From assembly GCA_049840595.1 (NCBI GenBank), contig JASGKO010000008.1, positions 230,460-294,459 of the forward strand: a stretch of 64,000 bases of DNA, written 5' to 3'. Source of the stretch: JASGKO01 sp049840595 (GTDB taxonomy: Bacteria > Verrucomicrobiota > Verrucomicrobiia > Chthoniobacterales > Chthoniobacteraceae). Positions within the stretch are counted from its first letter, which is position 1. Each line of letters opens with the position of its first letter. Below are positions 19,696-29,955 of this stretch, piece after piece. Below the pieces are notes generated by a model, which was given only the letters and a program-made list of their open reading frames with translations, did not search any database and was not told where the DNA came from. The position numbers and the translations under genes were made by a program.

Positions 19696-20277
19696 ATGAA
19701 ATCGCTGTTGTCCTTTGTGGTCGCTCTGCTCGCGTTTTCAACCCTGGCCGGTGCCGTCACTCTGCCGCCGGGCATTTACAAAGGCTTCTACAAGGGAGTC
19801 AATCTGGCCACTGGCAAATCCAAAACGGTGAACGTTTACTTCGTGGTGGGAGATTATGCGGAGGATTCCAATAGCAACCTCACGGCAAGCTTCACCTTTA
19901 TCGAAACCACCGGCACAGGAAAAAAGACCGTTTACACGCCGGGCACGACCTATTCCTGTTTCGTCGCCACCAACCCGCTGGGCTCCAATTCCCTCCCGGC
20001 GGTCCAGAGCTTCACCTACCATTACGCCAGCGGCGGCACCGGCGTTTTCCATTTTACCACCATGCTGCTCACCGGAACGGTGGATGGGACAAAATACAGC
20101 ATTCCGTTAAAACTCAGTGGCGAGCAGGTCCGCTCGATTGTCACCGGTTCCACCAGCAGCGATGTGGATTACAGCCGCACCCAGTTCACCCTCGCTCTCG
20201 ATACCAAGCTCACCAACGCCGCGATTGCGAATAACGACACCGAGGCCGAAGCGGTCGCGCTCGTCACCGGCCAGTAA
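19696..20277 (+). CDS. secreted protein of unknown function
   Basis: 193 residues. The signal peptide is cleaved around LAGA-V (residues 20-21). The mature part is Ser/Thr/Gly-rich and beta-prone: LPPGIYKGFYKGVN, YFVVGDYAEDSNSNLTA, GTTYSCFVATNPLG, FHFTTMLLTGTVDG. No catalytic motif or lipobox is visible and I do not recognise the family. The next gene is convergent and starts only 3 bases after the stop. Confidence 0.55.
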   Translation: MKSLLSFVVALLAFSTLAGAVTLPPGIYKGFYKGVNLATGKSKTVNVYFVVGDYAEDSNSNLTASFTFIETTGTGKKTVYTPGTTYSCFVATNPLGSNSLPAVQSFTYHYASGGTGVFHFTTMLLTGTVDGTKYSIPLKLSGEQVRSIVTGSTSSDVDYSRTQFTLALDTKLTNAAIANNDTEAEAVALVTGQ

Positions 20278-20280
20278 TCG

Positions 20281-20655
20281 CTACTTGGCCTCCGGCGCGG
20301 GTCGCAAAAAGATGATTTCGTCCCCGACCTTTTTGCTGTCGTAAAGGGTCTTGTCCACGTTGGTGAGCACGTAGTCGTGGTTCTCGCTCGGGACATGAAG
20401 GTCGAAGGTGTAGTCGCCGTCATCCTGCCGGCTGGTCACGCCCCCCGCCCCGATCGTGATCTGGGTTTCCTCGGGATGCGGCGTAAAGTGCTTGGCGGTA
20501 ATGATGCCGGTGAGATTGCTCTGCGGCACGGAGCGGTTGAGCGCGATGAAGCCCCAGACCAAAAGCCCGGCGATGACGACGACGGCCCCCACGGCGAGGG
20601 CAATTTCCTTGCCGCTCGTCTTCACGACTACCGGCTTCCGGCGGGGCGTATTCAT
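20281..20655 (-). CDS. single-pass membrane protein of unknown function
   Basis: 124 residues. The cytoplasmic N-terminus is basic (NTPRRKPVVVKTSGKE), followed by one helix (IALAVGAVVVIAGLLVWGFIA cut to its core at about residues 19-39), then a periplasmic part with HFTPHPEETQITIGAGG and DYTFDLHVPSENHDYVLT. It starts 4 bases after the stop of the permease gene, so the two are probably co-transcribed. Family unknown. Confidence 0.55.
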   Translation of the reverse strand: MNTPRRKPVVVKTSGKEIALAVGAVVVIAGLLVWGFIALNRSVPQSNLTGIITAKHFTPHPEETQITIGAGGVTSRQDDGDYTFDLHVPSENHDYVLTNVDKTLYDSKKVGDEIIFLRPAPEAK

Positions 20656-20659
20656 GGCC

Positions 20660-21799
20660 TCAGTGCGCCGGTTGCGGCAGCGGTTTCTGCGAGGAGGGCA
20701 CGCGTTTCCAGACGTAACGGCGCAGGATCACCTTCGCCGTCGCCGTCAGCGGCACGGCGAGAATCGCGCCGAGCAAGCCGCCCAGCAGCAGCGACCATCC
20801 CACCACGCTGGCCATGACGGTGAGGGGATGCAGGCCGACGCTCTCGCCTACGATCTTGGGCGAAATGAGCCAGCCTTCCATTTGGTTGACCAGCAGGAAA
20901 ATGCCGGTAACGGCCAGCGGATGCTGCCAGTCGCCAAATTGGACGGCTGCGATGATGACCGCGGGAATCCAGCAGAGCAAAATGCCGAGGTAGGGAATCA
21001 GTCCCATCACGCACACCGCCAGCCCGATCAGGAGGCCACTGCTGAGTCCCATGGAGAGCAGGCCGATGCCTACCAGCACCCCGTTGATGATGCTCACCAG
21101 CAACTGCCCGCGAAAGAAGGCAATCAGATAGCCATTAATCTCGATCAGCGTAGCCACGACTTCGTCTTTGAACCGTGAGTTTTGCAGTGGCAGGTAGTCG
21201 GCCCAGCGGTCGCGGATAAACGCCGTCTCTTTGAGAAAATAGAAGAGGTAAAGCGGCGTAATGACCAGGCCGAGTAAAAAACCGAGGATGCCCAGCGCGC
21301 CGCCGAAGCTGCCGCGAATGAATTCCCACACCTTGGCTACATAAGCTGGGACCTGTTGCTGGAGCCAGGCGATGCCCTCCTGCACATAGGGATTCGTTTC
21401 AAACTTCTGTTCGTAACGGTCCATCATGGCGATCACGAATTTCTGAGTTTTGGTCACGAGTTCGGGGATGCTTTGGACGAACTTGCTCGCTTGATCGGAA
21501 ACTACCGGGATGAGCCAGACCAGAATGAGCGTGCCAAAGACCAAAAAGAACCCAAAAACAATCAACACCGAGGAGGTGCGGGATAGCTTCAGCTTTTCCA
21601 GCCAGCGAACCGGGGGCTCAAGCAGGTAAGCCAGGACCCCCGCAATGCCGAAGGGCAGGAGCAGCGGTTGCAGGAAAGCAATGACATACTTGGCCAGCAA
21701 GATCAGCCCGACCGAGATTGCCCCAATCGTCACAATGGAGAAGGCCGTGAGGGCTGCCCACATCGTCTTTTTCTGCCACTCGGTCGGATAAATCTTCAT
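20660..21799 (-). CDS. AI-2E family (PerM-type) permease
   Basis: 379 residues from the ATG at 21799 (MKIYPTEWQKKTMW). The open frame continues much further upstream only because a frameshift joins it to the lyase gene. Hallmarks are an N-terminal helix pair, the FGIAGVLAYLLEPPVRWLEK motif, a long amphipathic stretch, then a helix block with GLLIGLAVCVMGLIPYLG and the C-terminal QMEGWLISPKIVGESVGLHP and GGLLGAILAVPLTATAKVI. Family members export AI-2 or act as Na+/H+ antiporters; the substrate here is unknown. Confidence 0.85.
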   Translation of the reverse strand: MKIYPTEWQKKTMWAALTAFSIVTIGAISVGLILLAKYVIAFLQPLLLPFGIAGVLAYLLEPPVRWLEKLKLSRTSSVLIVFGFFLVFGTLILVWLIPVVSDQASKFVQSIPELVTKTQKFVIAMMDRYEQKFETNPYVQEGIAWLQQQVPAYVAKVWEFIRGSFGGALGILGFLLGLVITPLYLFYFLKETAFIRDRWADYLPLQNSRFKDEVVATLIEINGYLIAFFRGQLLVSIINGVLVGIGLLSMGLSSGLLIGLAVCVMGLIPYLGILLCWIPAVIIAAVQFGDWQHPLAVTGIFLLVNQMEGWLISPKIVGESVGLHPLTVMASVVGWSLLLGGLLGAILAVPLTATAKVILRRYVWKRVPSSQKPLPQPAH

Positions 21800-21918
21800 G
21801 AAAATGCCGTTGCCGTCCCGGTTTGGAGAGGGACTGCGGGGATTCTCGCAGGTTTTTCCTCCGTGGCCAGTGGGGAAATTCGAGTGCCGGTGATTTTTTA
21901 CGACGGCCAGCCGATTGC

Positions 21919-24900
21919 TTACGGAGCGACCACGATGCGGTAGAAGTATTGAGTCCCGGCGGCGCTGGAGTCGGTCAGCGTCTGGGTGCTGTTGTTCCCG
22001 GCGGCGGCGCTCCCGATATTGCTCCAGGTGGGCGAAGCTCAGGGTGGAGGTGCGCTGAAGCTGGTAGTTGTGGCCCTGGAGGGTGAAGAGATCGAACTGG
22101 ATGATGGAACCGGCCTGCGCGATCTGCTGGACCTTGATCGAGGAGGAGTCATAAACCGTGCCGGTGTTGGTGAAGTTGGAGGGCAGGGTTTGCAGGCCGG
22201 TGGTGACGTCGAGAATCCCCGAGTTGCCAAAGGTGCCCGAGCACTGGACGCCGGAGCCGGCCGTAAACTGCATGAACCCGGTATTGGTGATGTTGCCGTT
22301 GACGACGAGGTTCGAGCCGGTGCCGCAGGAGACGGTGCCCGCATTGGAAAGATTGCCGGTGATCGTGCCATTGCCCGTCAACGTGCCGCCGCTTTGGATC
22401 GTAACGCCCGAGGTGATGGTGCCGCCGGAGAGACTGAGGGTGCCCCCGCTGGCCGTCGTGACGCTGGCCGTGGCGGTGAGCGAGCCGGTGATCTTGAGTG
22501 TGCCCGCATTCACCGTGGTGGCGCCGGTGTAGGAATTGGAGCCGGAGAGGGTGAGGGTGCCGGTGCCGTTCTTGGTCAGCAGAGCGGTCCCATTGCTCCC
22601 ATTGGCAATGCCGCCGGAGAAGGTGGTGTCCAGATTATTGGCCCCGACGAAGAAATTGGTGGAGCCGGTCGTGGTATTGGTCTGGCCGGAGACCGTGCCG
22701 CTGCCGGAGAGCCCACCGAGGACGACGCCCCCGGACCCCGCGCTGTTGCGCGTATTCAAGGTGCCGTTGACCTGGAAGGTGGCATTGGCGCTGCCGTTGC
22801 CATTGGCCCCGCTGGTAGAAGAAAAGCGGAGCTGACTGCCGGAGGGAATGATGACCAGCCCGCTGAAGCCGGAGAGCTGCGCGGTCCCGCTGACGCTGAA
22901 GCTGACCGGGCCGGAGAGGGTGAGTGTGCCGGTGGAGGGGCCGCTGATGTTGCCGGTGTAGCCATTGGAGAGGGCGGCGGAGGCGAGGGTGGCGCTGGCA
23001 CTGGCGGAGACCTGGATGGCGTTGGAGGGGAAGTTGTGGCCGCCGGTATCCGCCATCTTGAAGGTGGCCCCATCGTTGAGCTGGATGACGCCGGTGCCGA
23101 GGGCGCCGCTGGTGGAACTGGTGACGCCAATCGCAACCGTTCCTCCGCTGATGATCGTGGTGCCGGTGATTGAATTGACGTTGTTGAAAGTCACGGTGCC
23201 GGCGCCGGTTTTGAGAATGCCGGCGGAGCCGGTAATCGCGCTGCTGCTGAAGGTGTAGGTGGTGGTGGCGTTGGTGAAGTAAACGTAGTCGGGAGCCACG
23301 CTGGCACTAATGACGACCGTGGAGGTCGTGGGCGAGTCGGCAAAAACCACGTCGTTGCCGTCGAGGTAGGTGGTGGCAGTGGTGCCGTTGTTCCAGTTGC
23401 TGGTGGTCGTATCCCAGGCGGTGCTGCTGGCCCCGGTCCAGGTGAGCGTGGTGACGCCCACTGGCGCGGCGCTCACCTCGGTGGAATTGACGCCGGTCCC
23501 GCCAGTCCCGGTAGAGGCGATGACGTAGTAGTAGGTGACCCCGTTAATCGCGGTCGTATCCACATAGCTGGTGCCCGTGGCCGCGCTGGCAATCGTGGTG
23601 TAGGTGCCGCCGCTGGTCGTGGAGCGACCGATCACGTAGCTGGTCGCCCCGGTGGCCGCAGTCCAGCTCAGCGTCACTTTTGCGCTGCCGCCAGTCGCGG
23701 TGACCGTCGCGGGAGCCGCGGGAGGCGTAGTCGCATTGACGGTTACGAAGGCGGAGGTGCCGCCACTGTTCATCGTGGCGACCTGGTAATAGTAGGTGGT
23801 GTTGGCGGTCAGCCCGGTGTCCGTCGTCGTCAACGAAGCGAGCGTGTAGAGGAACGTATATGAGCCGCTGGAGGAAGTGGCGCGCTGCACGACATAGCCG
23901 GTGGCGCCGGAGATGGCGGACCAGTTGAGCGTGATCCCGCCGGCGCTCGATCCTTGCAACGCGGTAGCCGTCACCGTGGGCGCCGTGGTCGGAGCGGTGG
24001 CGACGGGCGTGGTGTTGCTCGTCGCGGTGGAATCACTGCTGGTTCCAGCGGCGTTGGTTGCCGAAACCGTGTAGGTATAGATGCTGCCATTGGTCGGCGA
24101 GCTGTCGGTATAGTTGGTCCCGGTCACCCCATTGGTGAGCGTGATCGTGCCCAGCGTATTGTAGGTGCCGCCGCCGTTGTCGGTAAGGGTCGAGCGCTTG
24201 ACGGTGTAGAGATTGGCCCCACTGGGGGCGGTCCAGCTTAAGGCGACGGATTTATTGCCCGCGGTGGCCGTGAGTCCGGTGGGAGTGCTGGGGGAGGAAG
24301 TGGCGGAAACCGCCGACGGGGTGACGCTGGTGCTTTCCGGCGAATTGGCGCTGGAACTTACCGGATTGTTGGATTCAACAACGTAATAGTAGGTCGTGCC
24401 ATTCGCCGCCGTGTTGTCCACGTAAGTGACATTGGTCGGGCCACTGCCGGAGACCGGTCCGGTGATGCCGCTGGCCACCGTTGTGTAGCTGCTGCCGCTG
24501 GTCGTGGTGCGGAGCAGTTTATAGCTGGTCGCGCCCGCCACAATCGGCCAGGTGACCAGCGTGCTGTTGTTGCCGGCATAGGCGGAGATACTGGCTGGAG
24601 CCGGAGGGACGTAGCCGGTCAATTCCAGCCGCACATAATCATACATCGCATGGTCCGCGAAATAAGTGCCGCCCACTTGCCGTTGCGAGATCGTGATCGT
24701 GTTCGCACCCGCTTTCAGCAACGTGCCGGGCAGGGTGATCCGCTCGTCGGAAAACGCGCCATTGTTGTATTCGCGAATGCTGCCGTCGCTGCCCGTGTAG
24801 CCGGGGACGAAGCCCGTGCTCACCAATGTGCTCGGTGTGGCGGTAACGTTGGTAATCGGCCCCTTTGAGCCGCCCAGGTTGGTCCCATTCACCGAAATGA

Positions 24901-26738
24901 TTAGCGCCGTATAATAATCGGAGGCCAGGCCGAGGTAGAGCTGGGCCTGCGCCCCGCTGGCTGGAGCGGAGGCCAGATTGAAGGTGATGGTCGAGGAACT
25001 GGAGTTCCATGTCTGCGTCGTGCTGTAAACGACGGGCTGGATGAAGTTCCAATCGGTCGTCCACCGGCTGGTGCCGACGGTGTAGTTGGGGCCGCTGGGG
25101 AAATCGTTGGGATACTCCATCCACTTGCTCCAGACCGGGCTGGGCGCAGTTACGCTCGGGCCAATGTCGCCCACCCAATAATCGTCGCCGTGCCGGAATT
25201 TTCGCGAGGTGTGGTCGGGATAGCCGATTTCAAAAACGGTCGGGCCGAGCCGGGTCGGAGTCCAGGTCACGTTCCCCAGCGCCGTCGCTGCTCCGGCATT
25301 CACGGTTACGCTGAACTGCGTCGTGGGCACGTCCTCCAGGAAAGGGGGGCTGCCGCCCGTCTGGGCCTGGGACATAAAGGTGCCCGCCGCCCCCTGGCCA
25401 AAGGCATAGAGCGTATAATTCGAGCCTGCGATCACGGTCGGAAAGGTGAAATTCCCATTCGCATCCGTATGCACCCAGAATTGATACGGCTTCATCCATT
25501 GCTGGAAATCGTAGGTGCTGGTCGAAGTCACTGGCTGCTGGATGAGTCCCACCCACATGTTGGCGGCGCTGGCATTGGGACTGTAGGGGTCGCTGATGAC
25601 CAGGTGCCCCGTCACACTTCCACGCCCGGAGGGGCCGGTATAGTTTGCGTTGCTAAACCAGCTGTACGGCCACGCGGTTGCTTCCGCCGCGGCTTGCGCC
25701 ACGGCATCCGCATACAGGGCCTGCGAGGCTTGCACGGGATTGGTGGTGGTGCTGGGGATATTATTGCAATAGATGAAGTCACGGTCCGCAGACCTTGCTC
25801 CATACTTCGCCCGCGACGAAGGTGCCGTCGCTGCCCATCCCATAGTGGCCGCCGTTGATCATGTTCAGGATCGTGGTCCCCATGTGGCTCATCAGTTCCG
25901 GTTTCAACGGTCCGCCGTTGTAAAATTCCGCACTGGCGAGCACGTTCCAAAGGCCCACGTTCTTGCCGGTGAAGGCCGGGGTGGTCGTGGTGACACTGCT
26001 CCAGCCCCACACCCGCTGGTCGCCGAAGGTTGCGCTGTATTTGTATTTATCCTCGTAGCGGCCTTGGTAGATGCCACTGGTCCAGAGATAATTTTCCACG
26101 GGTGAGGTCGGGCAAGTCGTCGTGTTGCCGCCGGTCACCGGCATCAGCTTGTTGCGGGTGGCATCCACACTCATCCAGTTGAAGATGCTGCCTGCATAAA
26201 TATTGTCCCGGCACTCGCCCATGCCGAACGCGTCGTTCGAGCTGCTGTGAATGAAAATCGGCGTGACGTAAAAACCGGAGGACCCGCGCAGCATCGAGTA
26301 GTGCACCTCCATGGGCATATTGGCCTGCGTGACGGTGGAGAGTGCGATCTCGGCGTAATCACCGCCATTGGCGGTCGGGTTGGTCACGATCGAGTAAGTG
26401 AAGGAAAGTCCCTGGTTGTTGCTGTGTTCCCAGTAGAGTTGCCCCCCGTTATTGCCGCCGGAGAGCAGGTTCAGCGTTTGCGAGCTGCCGGTATTATTAA
26501 ACGTGTAGTTGATTTGCGTGATGTTGCCGCCGGTCTTGCTGCAGAGGATCGAGACAATGCCGTTACTGAGCGTGACCGTGGTGCTGGTCTCGGTGAGCGT
26601 GACGTTTGCTCCGTTGGCGGTGACGGCGCCGGGAGTGTTGGCCATCGCTTTCCAAACCATGGTGGAAACCAGCAGCCACCCGGCGAATACAATTCGGGAA
26701 ATGATTTTGGGGAGGGACTTGAGGGGGATGGGGAACAT
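21919..26738 (-). CDS. rhamnogalacturonan lyase (PL4-like) fused to FN3 and beta-strand repeats, frameshifted
   Basis: About 1,606 residues in three frame segments (joins near 25790-25840 and near 22020; stop at 21919 after YFYRIVVAP). The signal peptide ends near residue 33. The N-terminal PL4-type catalytic beta-sandwich includes ENYLWTSGIYQGRYEDKYKY and INGGHYGMGSDGTFVAGEVW, followed by PL4 domain II (FTFPTVIAGSNYTLYAFGQG) and domain III (IGYPDHTSRKFRHGDDYW and the jelly-roll after it). Four FN3 domains follow, then autotransporter-type beta-strand repeats (LLTKNGTGTLTLSGSNSYTG). PL4 enzymes cleave rhamnogalacturonan-I backbones by beta-elimination. Linking this to FN3 and passenger repeats suggests a very large cell-surface or secreted pectinase. 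The ECF sigma and FecR/LamG genes are immediately upstream on the same strand. Confidence 0.8.
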
Positions 26739-26782
26739 AACGGGGTGTGGGGTGGGGTGGGGGAGAGGGGGGATTGGGGTGG

Positions 26783-28522
26783 TTAATCTTCGCCGGCGTG
26801 AGGCCTTCCTTGTTGATACAGCCGCGCGATCTGCCGCGCGGGCAGCGTGGTGGAAAAGATGGCCAGTTCATCGATGCTGCCATCGAGATTCGGACGCGAT
26901 TCGCCGGGGATGTTTGAGTCGTGTCCGAGGCTGTTTCCGACCTCCGCATTGGTGAGCGTAAACGGCCCGTGGACAAATCCCGGGCGGCTCCCCACTTTCA
27001 CGCCGTTCAAATAAAGGGTGGCGATGCCGCTCGGGCCATCGAGGACGCAGGCCACCATGACCCAGGTGCCGAAATTTTGTGGGCCAATCACGGGCTGGGT
27101 ATGCAGGAAGTTCTGCGCGGGGGCCGGAACCTTCGCCTCCGCGACGCTGATCCCGAGCCCGCCATCGCGATGGATGAACCAATTGACCTGCCCTGCTTGT
27201 AAACTCCGCGTCATAATCAGCGGATTGAAGCCGACATGCAGATCGCGCACCTGCACCCAGGCCACAAAAGTCAGCGAGGGATACATGCCGGGCAGTGCGA
27301 ACTCCAGCCGGTCTCCCCAGTTGCGAAAGCTCATCGCGCCCTTGCCCGGCCAGCGCCCGTCCACCAGCTTGCCGCCGTGGATCATGGCATTGGAGATCAT
27401 GGCCGCCCGGGGCGCCCGGTTTGGCAGGGTTGCTCCACTGGCATTTTCAAAGTCAAAGTGCAACACCGTGGCCGGGTGTAGTTCCAGTTGTCGGCTGGCC
27501 AGGCGCCAGGCGCTGAGCCAGTCGCCTTTTTCCTGCATGGCCCGGCGCGCCAGATCGCTTTCGCTGAGAAACGACAACGGCTGGGCGGCAATGCGCGTAG
27601 CCAGCCCATTTTCAATCCGCAGCGCCTGGTTTGCGTTCAGTTCCACCACGGCACTCTTTCCTTCGGCCGCTTGCCAGTCCACTTTACCGGTAAATACGTG
27701 CAGCTCGCCCACGCCATCCGATCCCAGATCACAGCCAAATTCCGTGCCCAGATCCACGGCGGTGAATTGAGGCGTTTCTACCTTGAAGCCATGGGCGGAA
27801 ACCGGGACGTGCGCTCGCAGCCGCCCGGCGCGCAACACGCTCGAGTTATCGTCCCGAATCTCGAAATCCGCCGGTCCTTCCAGCACCACGTGTGCGCCGC
27901 GATTGAAGGCAATCAACACCACCCCTCGTTCAAGCTGGAGCCGTCCAGGTCGTAACCGGGCACCAGGGGTGAAATTTTCCGAGTTCCAGACCGCGCCTTC
28001 CTCCTGCGCAATGATGGCCACCGGGGCGATGGGGGGTGGGGTGACCAGCGGAACGTTCGCCGGGATCAACGCCACCGCCGGGGTGGGAGTGGCGATCAGC
28101 ACGGTTTCGATGGCTGGTTTCGCAATGGCCACCGGGAGCGGTGCATGGACTGGAGCTTTGGCGGTCAGGAACATCATCGCCACCACGGCGGCGGCGATCC
28201 CGATCGCCCAAGACAATGCCGGGAAAGGGATGATTTTGTCACTGCGGACAGTCTTCCGATTTTTTTGCCGCGCTGGAGTCAGGGCGGCCCGCATCGCCAG
28301 AGGCATCGGCATGGCCCGGCGCTCTTCTTCCGCCGCCACGCGTCCCCATTCCTGTTCGCCCCATTGCCGGAAGAGGGCCTGCCACTCCACCGCTTCCCAA
28401 AAGCGTGCCCGGGCCGTCGGCTCTTCCCGCAGCCAGGTCTGCAGTTCCGCGCGTTCCTCCGCGCTCGCCTCGCGATCGAGGCAGCGCTCCAGCAGTTGGG
28501 AAAACCGGGCGTCGTCCATCAT
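26783..28522 (-). CDS. FecR-like anti-sigma/LamG-domain membrane protein
   Basis: 579 residues from the ATG at 28522, which overlaps the sigma factor stop (ATGA). The N-terminal cytoplasmic helical part (MMDDARFSQLLERCLDREAS, EERAELQTWL) is typical of anti-sigma zinc-finger-less domains. One transmembrane helix lies near residue 110 (ALSWAIGIAAAVVAMMFLTA). A FecR domain (about 190-300; FTAVDLGTEFGCDLGS, LHVFTGKVDW) and a C-terminal LamG/concanavalin-type domain (about 360-575; LDGSIDELAIFSTTLPARQI) follow. It presumably holds the ECF sigma factor and senses an envelope or polysaccharide signal. This gene set is frequent in Verrucomicrobia and Planctomycetes. Confidence 0.85.
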   Translation of the reverse strand: MMDDARFSQLLERCLDREASAEERAELQTWLREEPTARARFWEAVEWQALFRQWGEQEWGRVAAEEERRAMPMPLAMRAALTPARQKNRKTVRSDKIIPFPALSWAIGIAAAVVAMMFLTAKAPVHAPLPVAIAKPAIETVLIATPTPAVALIPANVPLVTPPPIAPVAIIAQEEGAVWNSENFTPGARLRPGRLQLERGVVLIAFNRGAHVVLEGPADFEIRDDNSSVLRAGRLRAHVPVSAHGFKVETPQFTAVDLGTEFGCDLGSDGVGELHVFTGKVDWQAAEGKSAVVELNANQALRIENGLATRIAAQPLSFLSESDLARRAMQEKGDWLSAWRLASRQLELHPATVLHFDFENASGATLPNRAPRAAMISNAMIHGGKLVDGRWPGKGAMSFRNWGDRLEFALPGMYPSLTFVAWVQVRDLHVGFNPLIMTRSLQAGQVNWFIHRDGGLGISVAEAKVPAPAQNFLHTQPVIGPQNFGTWVMVACVLDGPSGIATLYLNGVKVGSRPGFVHGPFTLTNAEVGNSLGHDSNIPGESRPNLDGSIDELAIFSTTLPARQIARLYQQGRPHAGED

Positions 28523-29049
28523 CGTCCTCCCTCCGCCGCCAGGCGTCGTTCCACACATTCCCGCACCACGGCGCGCGCCCGCGAGAGCACCACCTTCACC
28601 GCATTGGCCGTCCATCCCATCAGCCCGGCAATTTCCCGGGGGGCCTGCCCCTGTTGATACAGGAACTCCATCGCCCGCCGGGCCTGCGGAGCCAGCCGCT
28701 CCATGCAGGCCTGCACGTGGCGGGTCCGCGATTCGTTCAGGGAAAAATCCGGGGCTTCATCCGCCAGCAATTCCAGCACGTCCGAGTCAAACAGCAGCGG
28801 CTCCCGCCCCGCATCGCGAAACGAAGCCAGCAGGCGATAGCGCCCGATCGCAAAGATCCACGCCCGAAAATTGGTGCCCGGCTGGAAATCCCCCGCCTTC
28901 TGCAGCGCCGCCAGAAACGTCTCCTGCACCAGATCGTCCACCTGATGAAAATCCGCCGTCAACCCCAGCAAAAAACCACGCAGCGGCACGATGTGCTGCA
29001 CGAAGAGCTGTTGCACCAGGGCAATCTGTGGTTCGGTCGGGGAAGGCAT
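28519..29049 (-). CDS. ECF RNA polymerase sigma factor
   Basis: 176 residues. Region 2 contains HQVDDLVQETFLAALQKAGD and FRAWIFAIGRYRLLASFRD. Region 4 has PQARRAMEFLYQQGQAPREI and GWTANAVKVVLSRARAVVRE. It resembles the sigma factors that carry the Rhodopirellula/Verrucomicrobium-type annotation. It is translationally coupled (4-base overlap) to the FecR/LamG gene, and the lyase gene follows, so it likely controls that polysaccharide response. Confidence 0.9.
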   Translation of the reverse strand: MPSPTEPQIALVQQLFVQHIVPLRGFLLGLTADFHQVDDLVQETFLAALQKAGDFQPGTNFRAWIFAIGRYRLLASFRDAGREPLLFDSDVLELLADEAPDFSLNESRTRHVQACMERLAPQARRAMEFLYQQGQAPREIAGLMGWTANAVKVVLSRARAVVRECVERRLAAEGGR

Positions 29050-29134
29050 TTGGGGTTACCCCTTATCAGTCCGGAAACGGATCAAAGGTTAGCAAACAAA
29101 ATGCACTTTTCCAACGAACAGTGTTCGCGTCTTT

Positions 29135-29872
29135 TTACAGTTTTTCCCGGAAAAATCGCAGCATCAGCGCCATGGAGACCCGGGCCAGCGCCGGATTATA
29201 GCGTGGCCCTTCATCGCGGAGAAAGGCATGCGCCCCGTTGAACTCATGCCATTCGAAGTCCGCGCCCGCCTCATTCAGCCGGGAATAAATCTTTACCCGG
29301 CCCTCCAGCGGCACGTGGGGATCCTGTCGCCCCCAGACGAAAAGATAGGACGCCTTCGTCTCCGCAAAGCGGGCCAGCGTATCGTCGCGCTTGCCCGCGC
29401 CCAGCGATCCCTGGTGCACATCCGTCGCGTAAAAGGCGGCCACCGCCCGCACTCCCGGGTGAAAACCGGCCCGAATCGCCAGATGCCCGCCCAGGCACAC
29501 CCCATAGGCTCCGATGCTTCCATTGCAACGCTCATGCCCCGAGAGAAACGTCACCACCGCCTCCACATCCGCATCATATGAGGCCAGTTCCTTGGCGTAT
29601 TTCAGCTCATTGCCGCGATCCGATCCGGCCTGGTCGTAGGCGAGCACCGTCCCGGCGGGCTCAAATTCATGGTAAACCTCCGGCACCGCCACCAGAAAGC
29701 CTTCGCCTGCCAGCGCCGCCGCCATGCGCCGAATCGGCCCCGTCACCTGAAAAATCTCCGAGTAAAAAATCACCGCGGGCACCTTCGCTTCACCCGTGGG
29801 AATGAAGAGATGCACCCGCATTGGACCGCGTGCGGTTGGAACATCGGCGAAGGTATCGGAGAGAATGGTCAT
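29135..29872 (-). CDS. dienelactone hydrolase family protein
   Basis: 245 residues from the ATG at 29872 (MTILSDTFADVPTARGPM); a start at 29914 would add 14 residues. It has the alpha/beta-hydrolase fold with a Cys nucleophile in GAYGVCLGGHLAIRAGF, an Asp in VWGRQDPHVPLEGR and a His in HEFNGAHAFLRDEGPRY, the Cys-Asp-His triad of this family. It hydrolyses lactones or esters; the substrate is unknown. No aromatic degradation genes are nearby. Confidence 0.85.
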   Translation of the reverse strand: MTILSDTFADVPTARGPMRVHLFIPTGEAKVPAVIFYSEIFQVTGPIRRMAAALAGEGFLVAVPEVYHEFEPAGTVLAYDQAGSDRGNELKYAKELASYDADVEAVVTFLSGHERCNGSIGAYGVCLGGHLAIRAGFHPGVRAVAAFYATDVHQGSLGAGKRDDTLARFAETKASYLFVWGRQDPHVPLEGRVKIYSRLNEAGADFEWHEFNGAHAFLRDEGPRYNPALARVSMALMLRFFREKL

Positions 29873-29955
29873 GGCGTTGAGTATCGGAGGGTCATATAGA
29901 CTGAGCAAACGCATCGAAAAGCGATTCGAATCTCCACGGATGCCAGAGATTCGAA

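Noticed and set aside
20660..25843. A single 1,727-residue protein joining lyase, repeats and AI-2E permease
   Set aside because: The permease has its own ATG at 21799 and the lyase its own end at 21919; a frameshift near 22020 merges them.
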